Shown: positions 1 through 8,726 of the stretch, piece after piece | Numbering within the stretch: position 1 is the first letter of the stretch | How the letters are laid out: each line of letters opens with the position of its first letter | Source of the DNA: CAIQIA01 sp945861105 | GTDB taxonomy: Bacteria > Cyanobacteriota > Cyanobacteriia > PCC-6307 > Cyanobiaceae | Reading direction: 5' to 3' | DNA length: 28,886 nt | NCBI GenBank assembly: GCA_947488815.1 | Contig: CANLCC010000027.1 | Coordinates: forward strand, 1-28,886 | Notes under the pieces: generated by a model | Told to the model about the DNA's origin: nothing | The model's database searches: none | What the model saw: only the letters and a program-made list of their open reading frames with translations | Translations under genes and position numbers: made by a program

Positions 1-1
1 C

Positions 2-553
2 ATCCGCTGGAACTCCGGTGCTGCCGTCTACAGCACCACCCAGGACAACGTTTCCAGCTTCCTCAAGTCCCCCACCTTCGAAGCCCCCGACCGCGGTCTG
101 ACCGATGGTCTGGCCCGCTCCGGCTGGTCCGCCAAGGAAGTTCAGGCTGGCCTCAAGAAGGACTACAACGTTGACGTCGTCGGCGTGTCCCGCTTCCTGT
201 ATTCCAAGGATGGCGTGAAGTTCCTGCAGGATCAGACCCGCAGCTACTTCCCCTACTGGGGCATGAAGAAGACCGCCGTCCAGGCTCTCCGCTCGGCGAT
301 CATCCTCGACGCCGTTGACGGCAAGATCTCTTCCGCCGGCATCATGAAGAACCTGCCGGTCGACTTCCGTCTGGCCGACACCTGCAACACCTATGACGGC
401 AAGCAGAACATCTGCGCCAAGGGCAAGTGCAAGGGCGACGCCCAGTGCACCTCCCTGCTGTCCTGGTATGTGTTCCTGCCCGCCTGCGTCCAGGCCAACC
501 AGATCGTCGACAAGGAGCCCGTCAAGCCCAGCCCCGTGCGTGGCCTCTGGTGA
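2..553 (+). CDS. DUF1400-like protein, C-terminal part (5' end outside window)
   Basis: The reading frame is open to the left edge, so the true start lies upstream; the in-frame GTG at 185 is internal. About 183 residues are visible. The middle matches what I recall of the cyanobacterial DUF1400 domain, often found with alpha/beta-hydrolase domains: a 'VSRFLYSKDGVKFLQ' stretch, then 'ALRSAIILDAVDGKISS' and 'LPVDFRL'. The tail is unusual, with five cysteines in about 45 residues (TC, NIC, GKC, AQC, PAC), which suggests disulfide bonds and an exported location. Every lysine codon in the visible part is AAG and codon choice is strongly C-biased, unlike most neighbours, which hints at high expression. 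A strong terminator follows directly. The function is unknown and the family call is from memory of the consensus. Confidence 0.6.
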   Translation: MRWNSGAAVYSTTQDNVSSFLKSPTFEAPDRGLTDGLARSGWSAKEVQAGLKKDYNVDVVGVSRFLYSKDGVKFLQDQTRSYFPYWGMKKTAVQALRSAIILDAVDGKISSAGIMKNLPVDFRLADTCNTYDGKQNICAKGKCKGDAQCTSLLSWYVFLPACVQANQIVDKEPVKPSPVRGLW

Positions 554-595
554 TCCAGGGAGCTTCTCCCTCACCGGTTTCTGTTCGTTCTTTCA

Positions 596-617
596 CCCCG
601 CTTCGGCGGGGTTTTTT
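596..617 (+). terminator. Rho-independent terminator after the DUF1400-like gene
   Basis: A perfect 6-bp GC stem, CCCCGC (596-601) with GCGGGG (606-611), closes a TTCG tetraloop and is followed by six T residues (612-617). The last two T residues are also part of the TAA stop codon (618-616) of the convergent rarA gene, so the two genes end against each other. Confidence 0.92.
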
Positions 618-2823
618 ATTGGCAGCCATCTGACTGTCCTGGCTCCTGGCGCGCTGTGATCCGCCGGTGGAGCAGGGGTTGCTCGACCCGACTGCCCAGT
701 CGCTGCCGCCAGCGCTGTTCAAGCTCGACCAGCGCCGCCGCCGGGGCGGCAGGGCCGAGGCGCTGGCGGTATCGCGACGTCGGCCCGAACCAGCGCTCCA
801 GCAGCGCCTCGGTGATGGGCAAGGGCACCTGTTCCGTCCATTCCTCTTCTTGCACCCCCCAGCCCCGCCCTCGGAGGGTGGTGCCCATCGCCTCCCAGCC
901 GGCTGCGGCCCGCAGGCCTTCGCCCTCCAGCTCTGCCAGCGATCCGGTCGGGGCCAGCAAGCCGGCCGGCCCGGCGGCCGGACGGCTGAACAGCAGGTCC
1001 AGCCGTCCGGCAGGGATCAGCAGTGCCTCCACCGCCGACAGCCACCCCCCACGCTCGGCCTCGCTGAGGGTCACCGGCGGAGCCAGCACGTTGCGACCCA
1101 CCATCCGTTCGAACCGCTGGCCGGCCGGCAGCCTCGACGGCAGCAGGGCCAGGTCCCGCCCCGGTAGCTGGCAGACCAGGGGGGCGACCAGGTCATCGAG
1201 CACCCCCAGCTGCTCCCTGAGGCCGGTGGCGGTGCTTTCTTCCTCGACCTGCAGCACGGTGCCCCCCTCCGGACACCCGTCCAGGGCCGGCAGCGCCCAC
1301 AGCAGTGAGCGGCAGTCGAGCACCAGCACGCGCTGGTGTCGCTCCAGGGGGATCGTGGCCCAGAAGCGCTGCTGCAGGGCCTGCAACCGTTCCCCCTCCT
1401 GGGCCAGCTGGCGCCGCTGCCAGCGTTCGAGCAGGGGGTCGGCGGGGCCGCTGCTCAGGCTCTCCCCCTGTTCACTGGCCCACTCGGCCGCGGCGGCCAG
1501 CTGGGCGGCGCGCTGGCGGTGCAGCTGGCCCCGGCGGGTTCCTTCCCAGCCGAGGCGGCCGGGTTGCCAGAACACTTCTCCCTGCAGCCGGGCCGGCAGG
1601 TAGGCCTGGGCCACCCAGTGCTCGGCGTAGGCATGGGGGTAGCGGTAACCCTGGCCGTCACCGAAGGCATTGCCGTCCCGGTGGGCATCGCGCAGGTGGG
1701 ACGGCACGGCGCTTGTCTTCTCCTGACGCACGCGCCGCACCGCGTCGAAGAAGCCGAGGGTGCTGTTGCTCTTGTCGGTGGCGGCCAGGTACAGGGTCGC
1801 CTGGGCCAGCGGATACAGCCCTTCGGGCAGTCCCATGCGTTCGAAGGCGGCGGCACAGGCCTCAACGACGACGATCGCCTGGGGATCCGCCAGGCCGATG
1901 TCCTCGCCGGCGGCGATCAGCAGGCGCCGGAACAGGAAGCGGGGGTTCTCACCGGCCTCCACCATCCGCGCCAGCCAGAACAGGGCGGCATCGGCATCGC
2001 TGCCGCGGATCGACTTGATGAAGGCGCTGATGGTGTCGAAGTGGGCGTCACCCTGCTTGTCGTAGAGCACCGCCTGTTGCTGGATGGACTCCTCCGCCAC
2101 CGTCAGGTCGATGCGGATGACGCCGTCGTCATCGGCAGGCGTGGTGTCGACCGCCAGTTCCAGGGCGTTGAGCAGCGTGCGGGCATCCCCCCCGGCCACG
2201 GCCACCAGGTGGTCGCGGGCGGCGCCGTCGACCAGCACCCGGCGCTCGCCATAGCCGCGCTCCCGGTCTGTCAGGGCCCGCTCCAGCAGCTGCTGCAGAT
2301 CGGCGGCTTCGAGGGCCTGCAGGCGGAACAGCCTGGAACGGCTCAGCAGGGCCTTGTTGACTTCGAAGAACGGGTTCTCGGTGGTGGCGCCGATGAGCAC
2401 CACGGTGCCGTTCTCGACCCAGGGCAGCAGGGCATCCTGCTGGGCCGTGTTGAAGCGATGCACCTCATCGACGAACAGCACCGTGCGCAGACCGTGGCGA
2501 CCCAGGCGTTCGCGGGCCCCGTCGATCGCCTCCCGCAGCTCACGGATGCCCGCCAGCACGGCGTTGAGGCTGGTGAAGCGGCAGCGGGTGGTGTTGGCGA
2601 TGATCTGCGCCAGGGTCGTCTTGCCGGTGCCGGGGGGGCCATGGAGGATCAGGCTGCCGAGGCGGTCGGCGCTGATGGCCCGGCGCAGCAGCCGACCGGG
2701 CCCGAGAATCGCCTCCTGACCGACGAACTCGTCGAGGGTGCGGGGCCGCAGCCGTTCCGCCAGGGGGGCGAGCTGCTGACGCCTGGCGTCGGCCTGGTGC
2801 TCGAAGAGGTCCATGGTCGCCAT
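616..2823 (-). CDS. rarA: RarA/MgsA-type AAA ATPase with extra C-terminal domain
   Basis: This 735-residue protein acts at stalled or collapsed replication forks in the known RarA/Mgs1/WRNIP1 family. Visible motifs are Walker A HGPPGTGKTT (61-70), Walker B VLFVDE (115-120), sensor 1 LIGATTENP (143-151), and the RarA-specific helical C-terminal region to about 430 (LLIAAGEDIGLADPQA, then SHLRDAHRDG and YRYPHAY). Bacterial RarA is usually about 430-450 residues; here roughly 290 more follow. That extension begins with arginine- and glutamate-rich helices and includes RVLVLDCRSLLWALPAL (498-514), which resembles a degraded methyltransferase motif I. The ATG at 2823 is preceded by GGAGA about 7 bases upstream; the open frame continues far upstream but only as antisense to the efflux genes. 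It is divergent from the RND operon with 54 bp between starts. Confidence 0.9.
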   Translation of the reverse strand: MATMDLFEHQADARRQQLAPLAERLRPRTLDEFVGQEAILGPGRLLRRAISADRLGSLILHGPPGTGKTTLAQIIANTTRCRFTSLNAVLAGIRELREAIDGARERLGRHGLRTVLFVDEVHRFNTAQQDALLPWVENGTVVLIGATTENPFFEVNKALLSRSRLFRLQALEAADLQQLLERALTDRERGYGERRVLVDGAARDHLVAVAGGDARTLLNALELAVDTTPADDDGVIRIDLTVAEESIQQQAVLYDKQGDAHFDTISAFIKSIRGSDADAALFWLARMVEAGENPRFLFRRLLIAAGEDIGLADPQAIVVVEACAAAFERMGLPEGLYPLAQATLYLAATDKSNSTLGFFDAVRRVRQEKTSAVPSHLRDAHRDGNAFGDGQGYRYPHAYAEHWVAQAYLPARLQGEVFWQPGRLGWEGTRRGQLHRQRAAQLAAAAEWASEQGESLSSGPADPLLERWQRRQLAQEGERLQALQQRFWATIPLERHQRVLVLDCRSLLWALPALDGCPEGGTVLQVEEESTATGLREQLGVLDDLVAPLVCQLPGRDLALLPSRLPAGQRFERMVGRNVLAPPVTLSEAERGGWLSAVEALLIPAGRLDLLFSRPAAGPAGLLAPTGSLAELEGEGLRAAAGWEAMGTTLRGRGWGVQEEEWTEQVPLPITEALLERWFGPTSRYRQRLGPAAPAAALVELEQRWRQRLGSRVEQPLLHRRITARQEPGQSDGCQ

Positions 2824-2877
2824 GCTGGCGTCTCCGCCCCGGCCCCGGCACCCTGGGGGTCCCCCTGGTCTTGTTCC

Positions 2878-4035
2878 GTGCGCCGCCCCGCGCTCCTGCT
2901 GCTGGCCGTCCTGCCTGTGCTGGCCGCCTGCCGTCCGCGGACGGCGGAGCCCCCGCCGCGGGTGCCGCGGGTGGCGACGACGGCCCTGGCCCCGCGGCCC
3001 TTCAGTGACCGCCGGGAGGTGGTCTCCACCCTGGAAGCCGTGGATGACGTGCGCCTGGCCGCCACCTCGGCAGGCCGGGTGGATGCCCTGCCGATTCGGG
3101 AGGGGGACGTGGTTCCCGCCGGGGCATTGCTGCTGCGCCTGCGGGTGCAGGAGCGCCAGGCCGACGTCGGTCAGGTGCAGGGCCAGGTGGCGGCGGCCGA
3201 GGCGCGGGTGGTGGAGGAGCAGGCCAAGTTGGCCCGGGACCGGGCCAACTACCAGCGCTATCGCTACCTGCAGGGCCAGGGGGCCGCCAGCCAGCAGGAC
3301 CTGGACACCTATCGCACCCAGGCGATCGCCCAGGAAGCCCAGCTCAAGGCCAGTGAGGATGGTGTCCGTTCGGCGAGGGCCCAGCTGGCGGCGGCATCTG
3401 AACGGCTGCAGGATCGCCTGGTGCGGGCTCCCTTCGCTGGCCAGATCAGTGATCTGCGCGTGAAACCCGGAGATGTGCTGCGGGAGGGCGACCCGTTCAC
3501 GCGACTGCTGCGCAACGACCGGTTGCTCAGCCGCATCACCCTGCCATCGACCCTGGCGGACCGTGTGCAGCCGGGCCAGACCGTGACCCTGGCCGATCCG
3601 GTCAGCGGTCGGGTGCTGGCCACCGGAGCGCTCAGCTTCATCGACCCCACCGTTGACCCTGCCAGCCAGTCCCTGCTCGTGAAGGCTGAGGTGGGAAATC
3701 CGGAGGGGCGGCTGCGCAACGGGCAGCGGGTGCGGGCCTGGCTGGAATTCGGCCGCCGCGAGGCCCTGGCGGTGCCGTTCCAGGCCGTCACCCAGAGCGC
3801 CGGCCAGAGTTTCGTATACACCGTCGGACGTGGAGCAGGCGGTCGCCCCCAGGCCCTGAAGGTGCCGGTGCGGCTCGGCCCCCTGCAGGACGGCTGCTAC
3901 CCGCTGCTTGACGGTCTGCAGGCCGGCGACACCCTGATCACCAGCAACCTGCTCAACCTGCGGCACCGTGCCCCGGTGAAACCCCAGGCCGGGCCGCCGG
4001 TGCGTTGCCTTGACCCATCGGGGCCCACCCCCTAG
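2878..4035 (+). CDS. RND efflux periplasmic adaptor (HlyD/MFP family), first copy
   Basis: This 385-residue membrane-fusion protein would link an inner-membrane RND pump to an outer-membrane channel. The GTG at 2878 gives a clean lipoprotein signal: MRR, a hydrophobic stretch, then the lipobox LAAC with Cys18. Next come the first lipoyl half (GRVDALPIREGDVVPAGALLLRL without its middle gaps being clear), an alpha-hairpin rich in A, Q and E (about 85-165), the second lipoyl half (VRAPFAGQISDLRVKPGDVLREGD region), and beta-barrel and membrane-proximal parts ending in the LQAGDTLITSNLLNLR region. Twelve bases separate its stop from the next adaptor gene. No strong Shine-Dalgarno is visible, so the start rests on the signal peptide. 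Substrate unknown. Confidence 0.88.
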   Translation: MRRPALLLLAVLPVLAACRPRTAEPPPRVPRVATTALAPRPFSDRREVVSTLEAVDDVRLAATSAGRVDALPIREGDVVPAGALLLRLRVQERQADVGQVQGQVAAAEARVVEEQAKLARDRANYQRYRYLQGQGAASQQDLDTYRTQAIAQEAQLKASEDGVRSARAQLAAASERLQDRLVRAPFAGQISDLRVKPGDVLREGDPFTRLLRNDRLLSRITLPSTLADRVQPGQTVTLADPVSGRVLATGALSFIDPTVDPASQSLLVKAEVGNPEGRLRNGQRVRAWLEFGRREALAVPFQAVTQSAGQSFVYTVGRGAGGRPQALKVPVRLGPLQDGCYPLLDGLQAGDTLITSNLLNLRHRAPVKPQAGPPVRCLDPSGPTP

Positions 4036-4047
4036 GTTGCCAGCCTT

Positions 4048-5160
4048 GTGCGGGTGGTCGTGCCAAGCCCCTCTGCCCACCGTCACCTGCCCGCCCAGGC
4101 TGCTCTGCTCGTCGGGGCTCTGCTGCTGTCTGGCGGCTGTGCCCGTCGCCCGCCGATGGCGGCGGCCCCCGCCCCCAGCTTTGCCCTGGCGAGTCCCCAG
4201 AGCCGCCCTTTTCAGGATGAGGCGGTGTACCAGAGCACCCTGGAGGCCATCCGCAACGTCAACCTGTCGGCCGAGATCAGCGGCCGCATCGTCGCCATGG
4301 CCATGCAGGAGGGGCAGACGGTCCGGCCAGGGGAGCTGCTGTTCCGGCTGGATCAGGTGCAGCAGCAAGCCCAGGTCAATGCCACCGCCGCCGAAGCCCG
4401 CAAGGACCTCGTCAACGCAGAGCGATACATCTTTCTGAACAATGAGGGTGCGGTCTCCACCAAGGACCGCGACTATTACGTCACCCAGGCCATTCAGAGT
4501 GCCGACAAGCTGCGCGCCGATAAGGCCACCCTGGGATACAAGAATGTGCTGGCGCCCATCGGTGGACAGATCGGCAGCCTGCTTCACAAGCAGGGTGATG
4601 TTGTCAACCAGGGCGAGAAGATCGTCAATCTGATCGATAACAGTCAGCTCTGGCTGAGGCTGGATGTGCCGGCTGATCTTTCCAGCCGCATGCGTCTGGG
4701 GCTGCCGGTGCTGCTGCAGTCGCCCGACCGCTCACGCACCCTGGCCCAGGGCCGTGTCACCTTCCTGGGGCCGGCCATTGACCCCCAGAGCCAGACCCTG
4801 CTGGCGAAGGCCACCTTCGACAACCCCGACGGCAGCCTGCGCCACAACCAGCGGGTGAGCGCGATTCTGCAGTTCTCCAGCGGTGAGAACCTGGCGATCC
4901 CCGAGGGAGCCGTGTTTCTGCAGGCCGGCCAGAGCTTCGTCTTCCGGGCGGTGTCGGCCGCTGAGGCGCGCCGTGCCCTGGGGCGCCCCCTGCAGCCCGA
5001 GCCCCCGGCGGGTGCTCTGGTGGCCCTGCAGGTGCCCGTCACCGTGGGGGTTCCCCAGAACGGTCTCTACCCCGTCAGCCAGGGTCTGACCGCCCAGGAC
5101 CGGGTGGTGCTGGGCAACCTGGCCCAGCTGCGCAGTGGCATGGGGATCCGGACCCGATGA
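4048..5160 (+). CDS. RND efflux periplasmic adaptor (HlyD/MFP family), second copy
   Basis: A second adaptor of 370 residues, clearly related to but diverged from the gene before it: both share the STLEA...NV/DV...SGR opening, the GQI hairpin return, an IDP..Q(S/T)LL(V/A)KA motif and the QAGQSF(V)F segment. The N terminus is hydrophobic (AALLVGALLLSGGC) with Cys31 as a possible lipidation site, although Ser at -3 makes this lipobox poorer than that of the first adaptor. GTG codons at 4048, 4054 and 4060 are all possible starts; 4048 is taken. Its TGA overlaps the ATG of the pump gene by four bases, a sign of translational coupling, so this adaptor should be made in step with the pump. Confidence 0.88.
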   Translation: MRVVVPSPSAHRHLPAQAALLVGALLLSGGCARRPPMAAAPAPSFALASPQSRPFQDEAVYQSTLEAIRNVNLSAEISGRIVAMAMQEGQTVRPGELLFRLDQVQQQAQVNATAAEARKDLVNAERYIFLNNEGAVSTKDRDYYVTQAIQSADKLRADKATLGYKNVLAPIGGQIGSLLHKQGDVVNQGEKIVNLIDNSQLWLRLDVPADLSSRMRLGLPVLLQSPDRSRTLAQGRVTFLGPAIDPQSQTLLAKATFDNPDGSLRHNQRVSAILQFSSGENLAIPEGAVFLQAGQSFVFRAVSAAEARRALGRPLQPEPPAGALVALQVPVTVGVPQNGLYPVSQGLTAQDRVVLGNLAQLRSGMGIRTR

Positions 5161-8100
5161 GCCTTTCGGACACCTTCATCCGCCGTCCGGTGCTCAGCAC
5201 CGTGTGCAGCATCCTCATCCTGCTGGCAGGGGTGATCGCTGTACCGCTGCTGCCGATTGAGTACTTGCCCAACATTGCGCCACCCACGATTCAGGTGAAC
5301 GCCAGCCTTCCCGGGGCCGATGCGCTCACCGTGGAGAGTGCGGTCACCGGACCGCTGGAGGAGCAGATCAATGGCGCTCCCGGCATGGACTACATCACCT
5401 CCTTCAGCACCAGTGAGGGGGTGAGCCAGATCAATGTCTATTTCACGGCAGACACGGATCCGGCCATTGATCAGGTCAATGTGCTGAATCGGGTGCAGAC
5501 TGCCAGCCCCCAGTTGCCCCAGCAGGTCAATGCCCAGGGGGTGACAGTGCAGCAGACCGCCAGCAGTTACCTTCTTGTCTACAACCTCACCTCCAATGAT
5601 GGTCAGTTTGATCGCAATTATCTGAACGGTCTGTATCAGCTCAACCTGGCCTATCCCCTCAGTCGGGCTGAAGGTGTGGGTCAGGTCAATGTGTTCGGCA
5701 GTAGCAATCCGGCCTATCGAATCTGGGTCGATCCGCTCAAACTGGCGCGCTTCAACCTGACTGTTTCGGATGTCACCAACGCTTTGCGTTCCCAGAATCG
5801 CATCGTCGTCGGTGGCACCATCGGCGGACCTCCCCAGGCCCCCTCCAATCGCACCACCTTTCCGATCCTGGTCGAAGGGAACCTGACCTCAGTTCAGGAA
5901 TTCGAAGATCTGATCCTCTCGCGCGGTGCGGCCACCGACAAGGGGCCTTCGGGAGGGTTAATCAGGCTTGGTGACGTGGGTCGTGCCGAGTATGCGTTCC
6001 AGAACTTCAACCAGTCAGCCATCGGCACCATTCAAGGGCATCCTTCAGTGGGATTCGGTGTGATTCAGCTGCCAGGCAGCAATGCCATCACCACTGCGAC
6101 GGCGGTCAATGAGGTGCTCAAGCAGTTCGAGGCCACCCTCCCGCCCGGGGTGGTGCTGGAGAAGGTGTTTGATCAGACCGACTTCATCCACGCCTCGATC
6201 GAAGGAGCCGTGGATGCGCTCCGTGATGCGGTGGTGCTCGTGCTGCTGATCATCTTTCTGTTCCTTCAGGACTGGAAGGCCACGGCGGTGCCAGCCCTGG
6301 CTCTGCCGATTGCCCTGTTGGGGGCCCTGGTGTTCGTCAAGGTGTTCGGATTCTCGATCAATGAACTCACCTTGCTTGGCATCATCCTGGCCACCGGCCT
6401 GGTGGTCGATGACGCCATCGTGGTTGTTGAGGCGGTGTCGGCGCGCATCGAGGCCGGGGACCGGCCATTCGCCGCCGCATCCAACGCGATGAAAGAACTC
6501 ACCGGCGCCATTCTCGCCACTGCCCTTGTGCTGCTGGCGGTGTTCATCCCGGTGACCTTCTTCCCAGGGCCAACCGGCGTGATTTATCGCCAGTTCGCCC
6601 TCACGATCGTTTTCTCGATCATTGTCTCCACGTTCAACGCCATCACCGGCAAGCCCCTGCAGGCGGCCCTGCTGCTCGGCGGTGGCAAGGCCGATCCGAG
6701 GGGATTGATCTGGACCCTCATCGGGGGTCTGTTCGGGGCGGGTTACGGCTGGTTGTTCGGCGGTCTGCCCTGGTGCATAGGCTTCGGTGTCCTTGGGGCC
6801 GTGGTCGGCACTTTCCTTGGGCCGATCTTCGCTGCCTTCAACGCTGCTTTTGAGAGGCTTTCTCGGGGCTATGCCGCGCTGCTGGCGGCCGCCATTCGCC
6901 TGCGCCGGCTGCTGGTGGCGGTGCTTCTGGGGGGGGTGGTGCTCACGGGGGTGGCGTTCCTGTCGGTGCCCAGCGGGTTTGTGCCCACCGAAGACCAGGG
7001 CTATGGCCTCGGCATCATTCAGTTGCCTCCCCAGGCCTCCCTCGAGGCCACCATGGCGGTGGCGGATCAGGCCCGTCGCATCGTCGCCAAGGAGCCGGAG
7101 GTGGTTAGCGGCGAGATGATCGGCGGGGCCGGTTTCAATGGGGGTTCCCTGAACCAGGGCCTGTTCTTCTTCGGCCTCAAGCCCATCGGTGAACGCACCA
7201 GCCCAGACCAGAACGCGAACCGCATCATCCGCCGTCTCAATCAGGCGTTCCAGCAGATCCAGGGCGCCAAGGTGCTGGCGATGCCGCCCGCGGCCGTGCC
7301 CGGCTTCAGCCCCCAGGGGGGCCTCTCGTTCCAGTTCAATGACCTCAGCAATGGTGGCTACACCCCCACCGATCTGGCACGCCTGGCCAACCAGGTGATT
7401 CAGCGCGCCCTGGCCAGCGGTGAGTTCTTCAATCTCTACACCCAGTTCGTCAGCGATGCACCGGTGTGGCGCCTTGAGCCTGACCGCGATCGTATGGCCT
7501 CACTGAACATTGATTTCGGTACGGCCATGGATGTGCTGGGTACACTGAACGGCGGCAGTTTTGTGAATCAGACCTACGAGAGTGGCCAGTATCGGCAGGT
7601 CTATGTGCAGGCGGAGGGCGACCGGCGCTCCATCGTGCAGGACCTTAATAACCTTTATGTCCCAACCGTTTCCGGTCAGCAGGTGCCGCTGGCGAATGTG
7701 ATCCAGGTGAAGCTCGACAGCGCTCCGCCGATCATCAGCCACTACGACCTCTACCGCACGGTGCTCATCCAGGGGGTTGAGGGCCTGGGCAAGAGCAGTG
7801 GCCAGGCGATTGATGCCTTGTTGAACAGCTTTCAGCAGCTTCAGTTCAGCAACATCGGTCAGGCGTGGTCGGCCCTGAGCCGCTCTGAGGTGGCGGCAGG
7901 GTCCCTGGCTGCCCTGGTGTTCGCCCTCGGCCTCGTGGTGGTCTATCTGGTGTTGTCGGCCCAGTACGGCAGCTACATCGACCCCTTGGTCATTCTGATG
8001 ACCGTGCCCCTGGCCATGCTCGGCGCCCTCGTGTTTCTCGTGAGCATGGGACAGGTGAACAATGTCTATGCCCAGGTGGGTCTGGTGACTCTCATCGGCC

Positions 8101-8438
8101 TGGCGGCCAAGAACGGCATTCTCATCGTTGACCTGGCCAACCAGCGCATGGAGGCCGGTCTTTCCGCGAGCGAGGCCGTCCGCGGCGCTGCCGAATCACG
8201 GCTTCGTCCGATTCTGATGACGGCTTCGGCGGCCCTCGCCGGTTTCTTTCCGCTGGTGGTGGCCAGTGGTGCCAGCGCCCTGGCCCAGCGCAGCATCGGT
8301 TCGGTGATCTTCGGTGGGCTGCTGGTGGCCACGGTGCTCAGCCTGTTCGTGGTGCCTTCCTTCTATGTCCTCATGAAGAACCTCGAGGCCAGCTGGTTCC
8401 CTGCCAGCGGCAACGAAGACCCCCTGCCGGAGGGTTGA
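5157..8438 (+). CDS. AcrB/HAE1-type RND efflux pump, inner membrane
   Basis: A 1093-residue proton-driven exporter. The TM4 motif GLVVDDAIVVVEAV carries Asp418-Asp419, equivalent to AcrB Asp407/Asp408, and AAKNGILIVDL carries Lys985, equivalent to AcrB Lys940; RLRPILMTA supplies the conserved Arg and Thr after it. Thus the proton relay looks intact. The N terminus (SLSDTFIRRPVLSTVCSI) and two large periplasmic loops follow the family plan. It is longer than AcrB (1049) mainly because of an extra hydrophobic, glycine-rich stretch at about residues 507-560, between TM6 and TM7, where AcrB has only a short cytoplasmic link. It follows the two adaptor genes; no TolC-like outer-membrane partner is in the window. 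Substrate cannot be inferred. Confidence 0.95.
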   Translation: MSLSDTFIRRPVLSTVCSILILLAGVIAVPLLPIEYLPNIAPPTIQVNASLPGADALTVESAVTGPLEEQINGAPGMDYITSFSTSEGVSQINVYFTADTDPAIDQVNVLNRVQTASPQLPQQVNAQGVTVQQTASSYLLVYNLTSNDGQFDRNYLNGLYQLNLAYPLSRAEGVGQVNVFGSSNPAYRIWVDPLKLARFNLTVSDVTNALRSQNRIVVGGTIGGPPQAPSNRTTFPILVEGNLTSVQEFEDLILSRGAATDKGPSGGLIRLGDVGRAEYAFQNFNQSAIGTIQGHPSVGFGVIQLPGSNAITTATAVNEVLKQFEATLPPGVVLEKVFDQTDFIHASIEGAVDALRDAVVLVLLIIFLFLQDWKATAVPALALPIALLGALVFVKVFGFSINELTLLGIILATGLVVDDAIVVVEAVSARIEAGDRPFAAASNAMKELTGAILATALVLLAVFIPVTFFPGPTGVIYRQFALTIVFSIIVSTFNAITGKPLQAALLLGGGKADPRGLIWTLIGGLFGAGYGWLFGGLPWCIGFGVLGAVVGTFLGPIFAAFNAAFERLSRGYAALLAAAIRLRRLLVAVLLGGVVLTGVAFLSVPSGFVPTEDQGYGLGIIQLPPQASLEATMAVADQARRIVAKEPEVVSGEMIGGAGFNGGSLNQGLFFFGLKPIGERTSPDQNANRIIRRLNQAFQQIQGAKVLAMPPAAVPGFSPQGGLSFQFNDLSNGGYTPTDLARLANQVIQRALASGEFFNLYTQFVSDAPVWRLEPDRDRMASLNIDFGTAMDVLGTLNGGSFVNQTYESGQYRQVYVQAEGDRRSIVQDLNNLYVPTVSGQQVPLANVIQVKLDSAPPIISHYDLYRTVLIQGVEGLGKSSGQAIDALLNSFQQLQFSNIGQAWSALSRSEVAAGSLAALVFALGLVVVYLVLSAQYGSYIDPLVILMTVPLAMLGALVFLVSMGQVNNVYAQVGLVTLIGLAAKNGILIVDLANQRMEAGLSASEAVRGAAESRLRPILMTASAALAGFFPLVVASGASALAQRSIGSVIFGGLLVATVLSLFVVPSFYVLMKNLEASWFPASGNEDPLPEG

Positions 8439-8441
8439 GCC

Positions 8442-8726
8442 GTGCCCCTGACCCATCCCCCTGGCTACCGCCCCCCGGGGCGACAGCAACAGATGGATCG
8501 CCGCCGCATTGTGTTCGCCGGCATGCTCTACGCCCTGCTGGCAACGGTGATCGTGACCCTGGGCCATCGGGCTGCCCGGGCCAATGGGCGCATCCTGCAG
8601 GGTCTGCGCGTGCAGCCCCTGCTGGTGGTGGCCGTGGCCGCCGGGGCCTGTGGCGCCTGGAGTGAAACCATGCGCCAGCTGGCCCTGGTGGCCCGCGACA
8701 GACCCCGCGACGATCGCCTCAGGTGA
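8442..8726 (+). CDS. Small two-helix membrane protein, unknown function
   Basis: A 94-residue ORF starting with GTG three bases after the pump stop, so it is probably the last gene of the efflux operon. It has a basic start (RQQQMDRRR), a hydrophobic helix (IVFAGMLYALLATVIVTLG, about 25-43), a short basic loop (HRAARANGR) and a second hydrophobic helix (PLLVVAVAAGACGAW), then a charged tail (ARDRPRDDRLR). An ATG at codon 18 (8493) is an alternative start. Its 3' end overlaps the convergent pgm gene by 8 bp. I do not recognise the family; a role as an accessory of the pump is only suggested by position. Confidence 0.6.
   Translation: MPLTHPPGYRPPGRQQQMDRRRIVFAGMLYALLATVIVTLGHRAARANGRILQGLRVQPLLVVAVAAGACGAWSETMRQLALVARDRPRDDRLR

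Noticed and set aside
2824..4587. Open frame continuing rarA upstream (minus strand) for nearly 590 more residues
   Set aside because: It is antisense to the two adaptor genes, low in recognisable motifs, and rarA has a good start and Shine-Dalgarno at 2823.
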